Position numbers and translations under genes: made by a program. DNA of 64,000 nucleotides from contig NC_060907.1 in NCBI RefSeq assembly GCF_014805685.1, forward strand, positions 1,099,697-1,163,696, given 5' to 3'. The notes under the pieces are model-generated. The model was not told the origin of the DNA. It saw only the letters and a program-made list of their open reading frames with translations, and ran no database searches. Origin of the DNA: Silurus meridionalis. Its lineage: Eukaryota > Chordata > Actinopteri > Siluriformes > Siluridae. This document shows, one piece after another, positions 10,655-21,783 of the stretch (positions are counted from its first letter, which is position 1; every line of letters begins with the position of its first letter).

Positions 10655-10759
10655 CCGTCTCGCATGAACTTGTCAAAGGAGCAGGAGTGTTTTCATGATC
10701 AGGCAACCAGGAGGCACAAAAGACCTGGTTGCTTGGCAGCATTTTTTCATGAGACGTGA

Positions 10760-10985
10760 CTTCATTGTCTTAATTGATGTGTGCATGTAGTTAGTGTAGT
10801 TAGTTTGAGTGACAAACAAAGTGGTTTGTTTTGTTTCCCATCAGGAAGTAATGGTTTACTATGCAACATATGCATCGAATTCTCAAAGGACAAATCATAA
10901 AGTATTCAAAACATTATTCATCCAATGAACATTGGTACAGAAGACAGAAATACAGATTAGAATATACTGGAAAAGTAAGCAGACA
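10760..10985. other. Spacer upstream of copy A
   Basis: No gene or repeat recognised. Confidence 0.4.
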
Positions 10986-11350
10986 GCTGACACTCACTCC
11001 CATATGTTGGCCTTCTTTAAACTGTTACAACTAAGTTGGAACCTCACAATGGTACTCTCTAGAACTAGGAGATTAAAGCCTGTTCCAGCAGGACAATACA
11101 CCCGTGTACAAATCCAGCTCTATGAACATCTGTGAAAAGGAACAATCAGGAACAAACAGCCCTGACCGCAATCACATCAAACACCTTTGGGATGAACTGG
11201 AACACCAACTGAACCCTCAACAACAACAGTGCCTGATCTCACTAATGTTCTTGTTGCTGAATCACAAATCCTCAGCCACGCTCAAAAACCTACAGAGAGT
11301 GGAGGTTCTAAATCTGGAATAACATGGCAGGTGTCCAAAAATGTGTGATC
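10986..11350 (+). mobile_element. Tc1-like transposase 3' remnant
   Basis: Plus-strand frame 11104-11322 contains NHIKHLWDELEHQLNP, a decayed form of the Tc1 transposase end around the third catalytic residue (normally [19 protein letters not shown]). A transposon-end-like stretch, GGCAGGTGTCCAAAAATGTG, lies at 11325-11344. No 5' half is present. Confidence 0.65.
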
Positions 11351-11417
11351 CTACAGGTAGGTACATGTACCTAATTCCAGAGTAGGTCAAATCCATGTAC
11401 ATAAATTGAATGCATAT

Positions 11418-11818
11418 GCAGGTGGTCCCCCAGAACGTGGCGGTTACGTTCTAAGACCCCCAGCGAGTTCTGTGGATTTTGGACGCACCCCTGCAGCCCC
11501 TATGGTACCTTAGTGAATTCATCCAGACATTACGCCCGTAAGTTGGTTCATTTTTGATGCAGACTCAGCAGAAAATGTGAAGTAATGAAAATACATACTT
11601 TTATTTATCACTTAAAAGGAAAAATACAATAATGTGTTTTAATTTTTTTCTGATATCTGCTAGTAAAAACAGTTAAAAATGTTATTCCCAACGTTCCTGA
11701 ACATTCGGTTTTGCTGCGGATTCCGAATTTTAAGATTAAGCAACTTGCTGTTAGTTAGGTTCCAAATGAGAACCCACAAATTTTCTAAACCGCGAATTAT
11801 CGGGGATTGACTGTAAAT
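11418..11818. repeat. Probable degraded DNA transposon (MITE-like)
   Basis: The right edge reads AACCGCGAATTATCGGGGATTGACTGTA, a form common at transposon ends. The left edge (GGTGGTCCCCCAGAACGTGGCGG) is only weakly its inverse. Not assigned to a family. Confidence 0.35.
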
Positions 11819-12569
11819 CCAATGTACATACATAGAGTACAGAGAAAAGTGCCAGAATGCAGATATCTTAAACAATATATAATTATATATAAAAACAATG
11901 CTGTTAAGGTTTCGGGGCATTTTATATCCCATTAGATAATTATAACAAAAGTTATGTAATCCAAATAGTTCAGCTGCTATGTTAAAAATGCTTTCATGGG
12001 TTTGTGTTCTTACCCCTCCCAGGGAAAGAACTGAGGAACGCTGAGTCCTAGAGTTCATTTCTATTGTTGAATTACTCTTTCATTAATAGTGTATGTGTGA
12101 ATTAATGTGATGACAAACACAAACCTTCACATCTACATTTTTAACTGGAAATATTACAGACATTAAAAATGATCAAATTGATGTAAAAAGAACACAAACT
12201 CTTAAAGAACGAGGAAACGTCTATGTTTTTCTTCTGAGAAACCTCCGAGTTATCAGAACAATCTGAAGTATTACAGGACCAGTCCAACCAGCTGCCTGAA
12301 AGCCAGTGTTGATATATTTGCTGAATCATTTCTAATGATTGATGCTACCAGATATATTATTTGGATTAAAAAAATGTGGATGGATAGATACAGAATCTGA
12401 TAGATACAGAGTTCTTCAAGAGACTTGGATCTTGCTTTCTTCTCAAATAGATTTATTTATTTTTTTGGAAAGTAATGTTTGGAAATATAAAAGGTCAGTA
12501 ATTTAAATGACACCATAGGCCTTAAGTACTGTAAAACCTGACTTCTCCAACTACATATCTTCTCCAAAC
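11819..12569. other. Spacer with a short motif shared with other intergenic stretches
   Basis: No coding sequence was seen. TTACAGGACCAGTCCAACCAG at about 12271-12291 recurs with changes near 29284, 41991 and 52511. Confidence 0.45.
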
Positions 12570-12750
12570 TGTTCGCCACATACGTTTTTTGGCCAAAAAT
12601 GTATGGACACCATAAAATTGATGTGTTTTTTTTTAAACATTCCATTCCATAGTTCTCATTCACTGTTCTAATGAGGTCCACTTTTCAGGGAAGATGTTCC
12701 ACTAGATTTTGGAGTGTGCTTGTGGAGATTCATTCCAGTATAACCCATGT
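12570..12750 (-). mobile_element. Tc1-like terminal remnant
   Basis: CCAAAAATGTATGGACACCATAA at about 12592-12614 and CCACTAGATTTTGGAGTGTG at 12699-12718 match the end and adjacent coding region of Tc1-like elements. The interior is deleted and no frame remains. Confidence 0.55.
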
Positions 12751-13970
12751 AAAGCAGATCTTAGCATCCAAAGACGTCCTGCATCTTAAAAATCGAATGC
12801 TATAAATGTTCTGATATTGAAGGCTATTTTACATGTATACAAAACACTGAAGATTTAATTACATGATGAATGATAATGACTTAATTATACAAATATTCAG
12901 GTTATAGAACCTTCCACTTCAGTCTGTGACCAAGTGAACCACCGGTAGAATGTGTGTTTATTGATTAGGATTTTATTTCAATTCTGCTCCCAAGTTGCTC
13001 CAAATCGCATCAGTCATAAACAGGAGCTGAAAGTGCATAGTTTTATCTCATTCGGATGAATGATATAACAAATTCAATACTTTAAAACTTGGTCCACCAG
13101 AACAAATAAGGACAAATCAGCTGCTCGGATGTTCCATGTCCATGTTTGTGTCTTTCTGCCTTTATTTTACTCACAAAGAAACATATAAAAGGTCTAGAGT
13201 TGCACAATCACATCACAATTTAGTATAAAATATAAAAGAGAGGATTCTTCACACAGATCTTACATGCGATGGTATGTTTTTCGTGTAGACATCACTGTTG
13301 AAACTCTTCAATCTGATGTGTTTTGATATTTTTTAGTTCTTAAAATAAGTGTTTTCCTTAAATTTGCACATCTACAATAATACCAAGAACCTTCTGAGAC
13401 TTCCAGTGCTTTATGTTTTTAATTCAATTTAATTTCTATGGTGCTTTTCACAACGGACATTGTCTCGAAGCGGCTTTCCAGAGTGTTAGAATTATAGAAA
13501 AAAATAATTTGAATTGAAACTCCCTGAAGACATTACAAAGATTAAGAAATATCATGAGACTATCAGTCATGTCCTTTATACAGTCTTCTACAGTCAGTTG
13601 GAGTTGTGGATCAAGGAGCTCCTGAGCAATAAATTAGACCAACATCTGAGTTCATTATAGATTCAACTCCAACTCCTCCATTAAACAATGAGTCAATAAA
13701 CTTTGGTTCATCACTTACTAAGAATACAATGTTATATGTGCAGCTGTGTGTCATGTGCATACTCTTGAATGTATAAATACCTGGTGCACCATCATCGTTT
13801 TTTTGTGTTTCATTTAAATCAAATTTAATTGTAAGCATTTTGAATGAAAAAAAATGATAAAAGCAAGATTTAATTGAATGTGTATATATTCTACACCTAC
13901 ACCTAATTTCTTAAAAAGAAAAGCGATAGAGTTGAGAATGAAGAACATTGCAGACATTAAGTCAAAGGAT
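12751..13970. other. Spacer between copies A and B
   Basis: Only scattered short open frames without recognisable domains. At 13440-13490 there is a degraded L2 LINE 3'-end motif (CTTTTCACAACGGACATTGTC). Confidence 0.45.
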
Positions 13971-13974
13971 AAGA

Positions 13975-13980
13975 TTTATT
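13975..13980 (-). terminator. Polyadenylation signal of MFAP4-like copy B
   Basis: AATAAA on the minus strand, about 115 nt beyond the stop codon at 14095-14097. The surrounding 3' UTR is recognisably related to those of copies C and D. Confidence 0.65.
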
Positions 13981-14094
13981 TCCTAATAGTTTTCTATTTC
14001 AGAGCAGTCAGAGATGCTACACTTATTTCTATCTGGTCTACTCTTCTAGATTTAAAGGTCTAGAAAGTTTAAAGATTTTCAAGATCTTTCAGGT

Positions 14095-16447
14095 TTATTT
14101 TCTGATCTTCATCACAATAGTCTTTAGAGAATAGTAGTAACCTTTCCAGGTCTGCCACATGATCCCTGTGTACTCAGTACCCACATTCCCATGTTTATAC
14201 AGACCATTAGGGTTTGCATAGTGACATGGCCACCAGTAGTACCAGAATCCTCCACTGTAAACCTCTGCACAGTTTCCTACTGCTTCTTTGTCAAAGGTTG
14301 CAAAATCACGGCCATTCACAAAAGTCAAAGAATCACCTGAAAAACAAAATGTAGAGGACAGTGTGAGGGACAAGCAAATTAAACTTTGTGTAAAAACTGA
14401 TATGGCAATGTCCATTGTTTTAAATAAAATTGACTTCTAATCCTATGGTGAAGAAACATCTGAATTGTCAGCGAATTGTCGCCAACCAAACAGCTGATTA
14501 CATCGATTTTATGAGCGCTACATAAATTAAAAACAACCTTTTTAAAACATCTAGCCAAGTTGTGAAAATATGCTCAAGACAATAAGAGATTCATAGTCAA
14601 TCAAGAGAACAATCAAGAGAACACAACACACTGTTAGCACTTAGGAATTGAAAGTCCAGATGAAACTATTTGAAAACATTTTTTTCTGATCAGTCTGGAA
14701 CAATTTTTTTTTGGTAAAAGGAAACCAAGATTCATCTTGTTTAAAAAATATAGAAAGACAAAAAAGTAAGGAGGAAAAGAAAAGGAATGGGTCATGATCC
14801 AAAGTGCACCACATCATCTGTGGCATGACAAGTATGGGTTCCAATTGAAATGGGTCACTGGTGTGTAGTGATGATGTCATTGCTGATAGAAGGAGCAGGA
14901 TGAATTCTAAAGTCTATCAAGTTTTACATTATGCTACAAAACCAAAACGATTTTTAAGACTAAGGAATTAAATGTTCTTAAATGTATGAATCAGTCACCT
15001 GACCGGAAAGACCCACTGATATGCTATTGCAATACAGTACACATGACAGGGACATGATGTTTCTCCTGTAACTGCTGAATAGAGCTGAAAAGCTTTTAGT
15101 TACTTCTGAGAACTGAATACTAATGTGTATAATTTTAGTTTATTGACTTGCTCACCTGCTCCACCGTTGATGTAGCCATTGATATTCAGTCTGTAATTGC
15201 TGGACTCTCCATTGATGAAGAACGAAGTGTACTGGGCATAGGCACTGCCTCTCTCAAAGTCCTCCATGTCCACTCTCAGCTGATATCTATATCTGTTGGT
15301 CATTAGGAAGATGTTCTCCAGACCTGAAATGTATTTTAAAAATAGTTTTGTACATAAAAAGATAATCCTTTTTTTATTCTTTAATTCTAGAAATAGCTTA
15401 GAAAGTGGTAGTACAGTGTTTAACACTTTGGTTGACTGATCGTAAGGTTGGGGATTCATGATGATACTCTTAGGGGCCCCTGAGCAAGGCCCTTAACCCT
15501 CAGTGCTCCAGGGGCGCTGTATCCTGGCTGATCCTGAGCTCTGACCCCAGCTCCAAATATAATGGGGATATGTGAAGAAAGCGTTTCTGTGAGCTGTAAT
15601 GTACATGTGACAAGTAAAATAGCATCTTTCTTTGTTTTTGCCAGTATGGTGAGTTTTGCTATTAAGATGCTCTAGGTAACGAACATAATTTTCTTTTTCA
15701 CAAAAGATTTCAAGACATGTGAAAACATCTACAGGATCTAAAATCAGAGGTATCGGACCTCTGTGAGTTACGCATACATTTTTCTGGGGAAAAAAAGCTC
15801 TGCCTCACTTGCAGAGTTCACTCCAGAAGATACCAGGGTGATCTTGCTACAAGCACTATTCTATAAGCTGCAGAATAATGTGTGTATAAAGAGTTACATT
15901 TGCAGTGATTTATTTGATCAGTTATGGAACAAGTTCAAGCTGTGGATGCTGAACTGCAAAATTCCTCAGTGTTTTCTTACCTAGCCAATATTCACCGCTG
16001 GCATCACCAAATCCATGTTTATACTGCTCCCATGACCGGTAGAAACTCAGATTGCCGTTGATTCTCCTCTGAATCACCTGATTGGTGTGTTATATAGCGT
16101 AGTGTACACATCAAAACACAACATTGCAAAAACATTTCAGACAAGCTAAAAACAGAGAAACTGTTACCTTAAATAAATCAACCTGAAACATGTTTAATGT
16201 TCTCACTCACAGTCCATTTCGCCTTCTGATCGCCATCAAGTTTTACACAGCCCATATCGCAGTATACCTCCAGAGGTTTATTTAGACCTGCTGGGTAAAT
16301 GGTGTAGACTCCACTGGGGACAGAGGCGTTCTTCACTGCGCTTGTCTTTAGGATGTAAACATCCTCACAGTCCAGTGGCAGGGACACGTTAGTGAGAGGA
16401 GCTGAGTGGACCAGCGAGGTCACTGCTACCAACAGCAGCACCAGCAT
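14095..16447 (-). CDS. mfap4: MFAP4-like copy B, intact
   Basis: Coding exons on the minus strand: 16447-16211, 16077-15981, 15323-15156 and 14336-14095, giving about 247 residues. ATG at 16445-16447 lies 9 nt after a TTTCAG acceptor. Residues 1-16 are a signal peptide ending VHSA. The FReD domain starts at DCEDVY and continues through [47 protein letters not shown] and INGGAG. The calcium-site region reads FDKEAVGNCAE. The C-terminal loop has 14 residues between cysteines and keeps Cys-His (WPCHYANPNG), followed by WQTWKGYYYSLKTIVMKIRK. NVS and NAS are potential glycosylation sites. The product should be secreted, acting as a matrix-associated or soluble lectin-like protein by family analogy. 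This is the only copy here with start codon and frame both intact. Confidence 0.92.
15410..15640 (+). mobile_element. SINE-like repeat in intron 3 of copy B
   Basis: It contains GGTTGGGGATTCA (B-box-like), then CCCCTGAGCAAGGCCCTTAACCCTC and GTGCTCCAGGGGCGCTGTAT, a conserved teleost SINE body. It ends with GACAAGTAAAATAGC. It is absent from the corresponding introns of copies C and D, which are only about 150 bp. Confidence 0.65.
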
Positions 16448-16890
16448 GGCTTTGTTCTGAAATAATAATAATGATAATAAGAGGGAGAAGAAGAAGAATC
16501 TATCTTAACAGAGTAAAGTTTTGCCATTTGAAATTACATTAATAAAACAATCCACAAACATAAATATATCTTTATTGGGATAAAGAATAAAAATAAATTG
16601 ATTAGAAAAAGCCTAGATCTCTGATGATCATTTATAGGAAAAAAGGGTTAAACCCAAAGTTATAAATCAATTACAGGCAAATAGTTTTTATTTCAGTATT
16701 TAATAATAAAAATAATAATAATACATTTCTCAAACATACATAATGCAAATTTTGTCTGATTTCTTCCCTCCATTTTATTTCTCTGTTAGCAGGGATAAAT
16801 TGACTTGTTATAGTACTCACCTCTGCAAATTCTCGCATACAATGTTCAGGAGAGTCGGCTGTAAACTGGTTCACTGGCAACACGTGAGTC

Positions 16891-16899
16891 TTGTATATT
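16891..16899 (-). promoter_or_regulatory. TATA-like element and non-coding exon 1 of copy B
   Basis: Minus-strand AATATACAA, followed by GTTGCCAGTGAACCAGTTTACAG, a block shared with copies C and D. A donor (GCAGAG-GTGAGT) ends exon 1 at 16821. The exon has no ATG that continues into exon 2, so translation starts in exon 2. Confidence 0.55.
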
Positions 16900-17339
16900 G
16901 CTATGTTACCATTTTGGCAAAAATCCAAATTTTTTTGTAAGAGACAGAGGTGGAGGTGTGAGCTTAAGAACATTTTTTAAATGCCATCATTACCATGGCA
17001 TATAATTATAAATTTGTCGCACTTAAAATTATATTCCATTAACAAATATCCCAGGGTATCTACAGTATGTAGACCCTTAGGTCTTAAATACTTTGAGTTT
17101 TAACCTTTTATTTAAATGTAAATAAGAACAATACGAATTGTATATTTTTACATCATTTACAGCAGTACAACACGTTAGCTAACTATTTCTGGTTAATCTG
17201 CATTCCTGTTCTATTCTGCATTGCACTTTTTGTTTTGTTTTTTACTGTAACATGTCAGATGGCTAGTCAGACATCTCAAAAGCAGTGGGCGGCCGTGTAA
17301 TTCACATCTGAAATATACAGTCCTTCCTGCACACCATGG
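16900..17339. other. Spacer upstream of copy B
   Basis: AT-rich with no recognised element before the DIRS fragment. Confidence 0.4.
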
Positions 17340-18457
17340 CGGTGCTTTAGTTAGTATCAGGCTGACCTGCTGGAAAAGATGGATATTAGTGGTGCCCCGG
17401 GCATCCATTTTGATGAAATGTGCCGCATGGCAGATCTGGCTCTCAGGGCCACTAAATCCGCAGCATGGTGGATCTGGCTCTCAGGGCCACTAAAAAGGCT
17501 GCTAGGACCATTGGCCAATCTATGGCTGCCCTGGTATCCACAGAAAGGCACGTGTAACTCTCTCAGTCAGATTTGTCCAATAGAGACAGGGCCGTACAGC
17601 TGGACGCCCCACTAAACCTCATCTGGCCTCTTCGACAACTCCGTAAGCTTGGTGGTTGAGAGGTTTTAGGAGAATAAGAAACAGGTGGTGGGGTTTCAGC
17701 AGTACCTCCCACGCTGTTTAAACGCGGCTGCTGTTAGGCGGGTGCAGCCCCAACTGCAACCCTCCACCTGCCATTGGGAGGTACAGAGATGCAGTGTTGC
17801 AACCCGTTGTAAGGGGACATGCGTGGCGTTCGTCGAAAAAGTCCTGACACGGGACTTTCTGGGGATCCAGCCGTGACAGGGTGTGCCACACCACTGTATC
17901 CGGTGCTTGCCCTGTCCCAGCCCCCCCAGGACCTAATTCATTAACCCTGCCACCCCTGGTGCTTCAGGACACAGCCAGCTCCAGCAAGCTGTCTCCTCAG
18001 TCTCCACCCGGCATCATAGTGGTCCAGGAGATCTCACCCCCTCCTTTGAGGCCCCTAGAGTCATTTCAGGGCACTGCCCCAGCTCTAGGCACACCGGAGG
18101 TCAGTCTCAAGAGACTAATACCCTTAAGGCACTTTCTGGCAGCTTGGAAAGCTCTTCCAGACGTGTCTCAGTGGGTCCAGCACACTGTAGCTACTTGATT
18201 CAGTTCTGGTCTCATCCACCCCGTTTTCACGGGATCCTTTTCATCCTGGTGGGTAGCCAGAAGGCTCTGGTCATGAAATAGGAAGTTAACACTCTGCTGA
18301 GGAAGGAGGCCATTGAGGTGGTCCCTCCATCAGAACAAGAGTTCGGGTTCTACAGCTGGTACTTCATAGTTCCCAAAAAGGACAGAGAGTTGTGTACTAT
18401 CTTAGATCTACATCAGCTGAGCTACTCTCTTATGAGACTCAGGTTCAATATGCTAAG
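17340..18457 (+). mobile_element. DIRS-like gag and partial reverse transcriptase, degraded
   Basis: ADLLEKMD followed by MADLALRATKSAAWW matches the minus-strand DIRS gag at about 55.4 kb (ADLALRATRKTAKAIG). Further on, VSLKRLIPLRHFLAAWKALPDVSQWVQ (18090-18180) matches 54.8 kb. KEAIEVVPPSEQEFGFYSWYFIVPKKDRE then enters reverse transcriptase. Several stops and shifts are present. A short internal duplication (GATCTGGCTCTCAGGGCCACTAAA twice, at about 17433 and 17467) is visible. The end at 18457 abuts an LTR-like sequence. Confidence 0.65.
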
Positions 18458-18970
18458 TGAGGACTCAAAAGCAGGATGTGAGCACTGGTAAAGAAAATAC
18501 AGGCTTAAATAAAAGGCAAACTGAGTAAAGGGGCAAGGCAAAAACAAAGTTAAAAAAAAAAGGTCCTGGGTCAAAACAAAGACAAACAGGGCAATGGAAG
18601 CTGAAAAAAATCTAAAAACAGTACAAAAACCAAAAACCAGCGAACAGAACTAGGAAGGGCAGAACAGAAACAAAAACACAAAAAACAGTAAAGAGTCCAA
18701 ACCAGAAGCAGAGCAGAACAGGGGTCAGAAACAGGAACAGGAACAGGAACAGGATCAGGAACTGGAACTGGAACTGGAACAGGAACTGGAACAGGAACTG
18801 GAACAGGAATCCAGAGCAGACAGAGTGGCAAGAATGATCTCAGGGGCTAGCGAGCCGGTGAGATAACCTGGCCTCGAGATAAAATCAAGGTGTACTTATA
18901 TACTGGGTGGCACGGGAAAAACGGCAAGCCAAGCCAGAAGTGCGCACCATGTGCCCGGAAGATCCTGACA
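18458..18970 (-). mobile_element. LTR-like sequence of a gypsy-type element
   Basis: On the minus strand it opens TGTCAGGATCTTCCGGGCAC, has TATATAAG at 18902-18895 and closes at TGAGTCCTCA, fitting a TG...CA LTR of about 510 bp. The flanking 5-mers do not match, so it may be a recombined or partial LTR rather than a clean solo LTR. Confidence 0.5.
18724..18812. repeat. GGAAC(A/T)G hexamer minisatellite within the LTR-like sequence
   Basis: About 14 tandem copies of GGAACA/GGAACT. The frame stays open on the minus strand as a VPVPVP run, which is an artefact of the repeat. Confidence 0.85.
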
Positions 18971-18996
18971 GAAATGTGTGGAGTAGTGTAGAGGTG

Positions 18997-19852
18997 TACA
19001 GTGGAACCTCGGGTTACGAATTTAATTGTTCCGGTACTTTATTCAGAACCTGAAAAGTTCGTATCCCGATACAAATTTCCCCATAATAATGAACAGAAAC
19101 TTGTAATTCGTTCTGGACAACCAAAATATTACTTAAATAAAAATAAAGCCAATATTCACTAATATTATTTACTTTTAACATGTTATATTAAAATCATTCC
19201 ACATAAAAACATACAAAAGAGGAAAAGATATTTACTGGGTACTTTCCCTTTGAGAAGACTCGCTGCAGGAGGCGGCGTTCGTAGAAGGGGAGGAGGAGAG
19301 TTATTGTTTGGAAGGAGAATCTTATTATATTATATTATTATATATTATTATATATTATATTATAGAATATTAAAGACAGTGTTATTAACACGAACGCTGA
19401 GACAATTGTTGCATTAGAGGAAAATGAGAGCTGTTTCTTTAAGGCTACTATCAGTTGGTATTGAAGTCCAGAGTGAAATTCATTATGGGTATTGTACTGG
19501 AAAAGACTGTAACCCTGCTAATCTATCTTCATAAAAACAAGTAAAGTGGTTATGCATCAGCTAATGTTGTCCATCTCATCATTCCACGAGCATCAACTAA
19601 CGAGTTGTTACGCTGCCGCCGGAAAAGTTCAAGCGGATAAGTAACACGATGCTCTCGCTAGGGACACAGGACGCTAACTGATGTGACGAGCTGCGTGGAT
19701 AGAGCAAAAACATCCAACTTGCCTGTGATTTTTGGTGGCGACGTTCGTATCCCGATATATTGTTCGTAACCAGGGCAAAATTTTGATGAACTGCGATTCG
19801 TAACCTGAATTATACGTATGCCCGGGCGTTCGTAACCCGAGGTTCCACTGTA
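18997..19852. mobile_element. Non-autonomous TA-targeting DNA transposon (MITE)
   Basis: Perfect 22-bp terminal inverted repeats, CAGTGGAACCTCGGGTTACGAA at 18999-19020 and its reverse complement at 19829-19850, are flanked by TA on both sides. Subterminal inverted blocks (TTCGTATCCCGATA) are also present. No transposase frame was seen in 852 bp. The terminus resembles pogo/Tigger-type ends of the Tc1-mariner superfamily. Confidence 0.85.
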
Positions 19853-20252
19853 TTAATAATATACACATTTGGGCATTTAAGTTAGCTCTTAGAGGGCATG
19901 ATGAGATGAAAACCTCTGCCAATCCTGGTGTTAATTTACAGGTTTCCTCCAATTTTTTACCAATAGATTTATTTATTAAATAATATTCATACACAGTAAA
20001 TACTCATCAAGGTGTACATTCTGAGATAATGTGCTATTTGAAAATTAAACCTGCTAATCAATGTTAGAGTGCCACCCTCAGGCTGAATTATGCAAGAACA
20101 ATATAATTTGATTGATTTAATTGATAATCTGCCTTACCTAAATTTGCTCAGTTGGGTTTTGTAAGACAGTCATTTAGCCTATTAAAATAATATTTTGTGC
20201 CAATAGTTTAAATGCATTATTTTACAATACATTCTAGTTCTTAAACTGGGCA

Positions 20253-20253
<1 letters not shown>
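19853..20253. other. Spacer
   Basis: No gene or element recognised between the MITE and the AT repeat. Confidence 0.4.

Positions 20254-20313
<60 letters not shown>
20254..20313. repeat. (AT)n microsatellite, target of the adjacent Tc1 element
   Basis: About 58 bp of alternating AT immediately left of the Tc1 terminus. TATATC continues at the right terminus. Confidence 0.9.
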
Positions 20314-20316
<3 letters not shown>

Positions 20317-21781
20317 TGAAGAAAATAAGTATTTGAACACCCTGCTATTTTGCAAGTTCTCCCACTTAGAAATCATGGAGGGGTCTGAAATTGTCATCAT
20401 AGGTGCATGTCCACTATAAGAGATATATTCTAAAAAAAAAAATTCGGAAATCAAAATATATGATTTTTAACTATTTATTTGTATGATACAGCTGCAAATA
20501 AGTATTTGAACACCTGAGAAAGTCAATGTTAATATTTGGTACAGTAGCCTTTGTTTGCAATTACAGAGGTCAAACGTTTCCTGTAGTTTTTAAAAGATTG
20601 TAAAGATTCTCTATTGGGTTTAGGTCTGGAGACTGGCTAGGCCACGCCAGAATCTTGATATGCTTCTTACAGAGCCACTCCTTGGTTATCCTGGCTGTGT
20701 GCTTTGGGTCATTGTCATGTTGGAAGACCCAGCCTCGACCCATCTTTGCTCTAACTGAGGGAAGGAGGTTGTTCCCCAAAATCTCGCATTACGTGTACCC
20801 GGTCATCCTCTCCTTATTACAGTGCAGTCGCCCCGTCCCATGTGCAGAAAAACACCCCCAAAGCATGATGCTACCACCCCATGCTTCACAGTAGGGATGG
20901 TGTTCTTGGGATGGTACTCATCATTCTTCTTCCTCCAAACACGTTTAGTGGAATTATGACCCAAAAGTTCTATTTTGGTCTCATCTGACCACATGACTTT
21001 CTCCCATGACTCCTCTGGATCATCCAAATGGTCATTGGCAAACTTAAGACGTGCCTGGACATGTGCTGGTTTAAGCAGGGGAACCTTCCGTGCCATGCAT
21101 GACTTCAAACCATGACGTCTTAGTTTATTACCAACAGTAACCTTGGAAACGGTGGTCCCAGCTCTTTTCTGGTCATTGACCAGCTCCTCCCGTGTAGTTC
21201 TGGGCTGATTTCTCACCTTCCTTAGGATCATTGAGACCCCACGAGGTGAGCTCTTGCATGGAGCCCCAGTCCGAGGGAAATTGACAGTCATGTTTAGCTT
21301 CTTCCATTTTCTAATGATTGCTCCAACAGTGGACCTTTTTTCACCAAGCTGCTTGGCAATTTCCCTGTAGCCCTTTCCAGCCTTGTGGAAGTGTACAATT
21401 TTGTCTCTAGTGTCTTTGGACAGCTCTTTGGTCTTGGCCATGTTAGTAGTTGGATTCTTACTGATTGTATGGGGTGGACAGGTGTCTCTATGCAGCTAAC
21501 GACCTCAAACAGGTGCATCTAATTTAGGATAATAAATGTAGTGGAGGTGGACATTTTAAAGGCAGACTAACAGGTCTTTGAGGGTCAGAATTCTAGCTGA
21601 TAGACAGGTGTTCAAATACTTATTTGCAGCTGTATCATACAAATAAATACTTTAAAAATCACATATTGTTTTAGATTATGTCCCTCACAGTGGACATGCA
21701 CCTACGATGACAATTTCAGACCCCTTCATGATTTCTAAGTGGGAGAACTTGCAAAATAGCAGGGTCTTATTTTCCTCACTG
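20314..21781 (-). mobile_element. Tc1-like transposon, nearly complete
   Basis: Long inverted repeats of about 200 bp (20314-20515 and 21600-21781) begin with CA(T/G)TGA(A/G)GAAAATAAG and contain internal direct repeats (AAATAAGTATTTGAACACC). TA flanks both ends. The transposase lies on the minus strand between them. Size and layout fit a full Tc1 element of about 1.47 kb. Confidence 0.92.
20570..21441 (-). pseudogene. Tc1-like transposase, single frameshift
   Basis: The first frame (21441-20803) starts [20 protein letters not shown]. It holds two helix-turn-helix DNA-binding regions (YREIAKQLG and a second around [16 protein letters not shown]) and the first catalytic Asp in MWSDETK. A shift at about 20800, after the CFGG region, moves to the frame 20779-20570. 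That frame has the second Asp ([11 protein letters not shown]) and the Glu ([10 protein letters not shown]). The enzyme would cut and paste DNA at TA sites; this copy is probably inactive because of the shift. Confidence 0.88.
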
Positions 21782-21783
21782 TA

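Noticed and set aside
10560..10742. 60-codon minus-strand frame starting MLPSNQVFC near copy A
   Set aside because: I considered it as the missing first coding exon of copy A. It spans the TATA box and runs through the donor site without joining exon 2 in frame, so it is probably not translated.
13611..13838. 75-codon minus-strand frame upstream of nothing recognisable
   Set aside because: No domain, no splice context joining copy B, and composition typical of AT-rich spacer.
18571..18831. Frame with VPVPVPVP repeat
   Set aside because: It arises from a GGAAC(A/T) hexamer repeat inside an LTR-like sequence.
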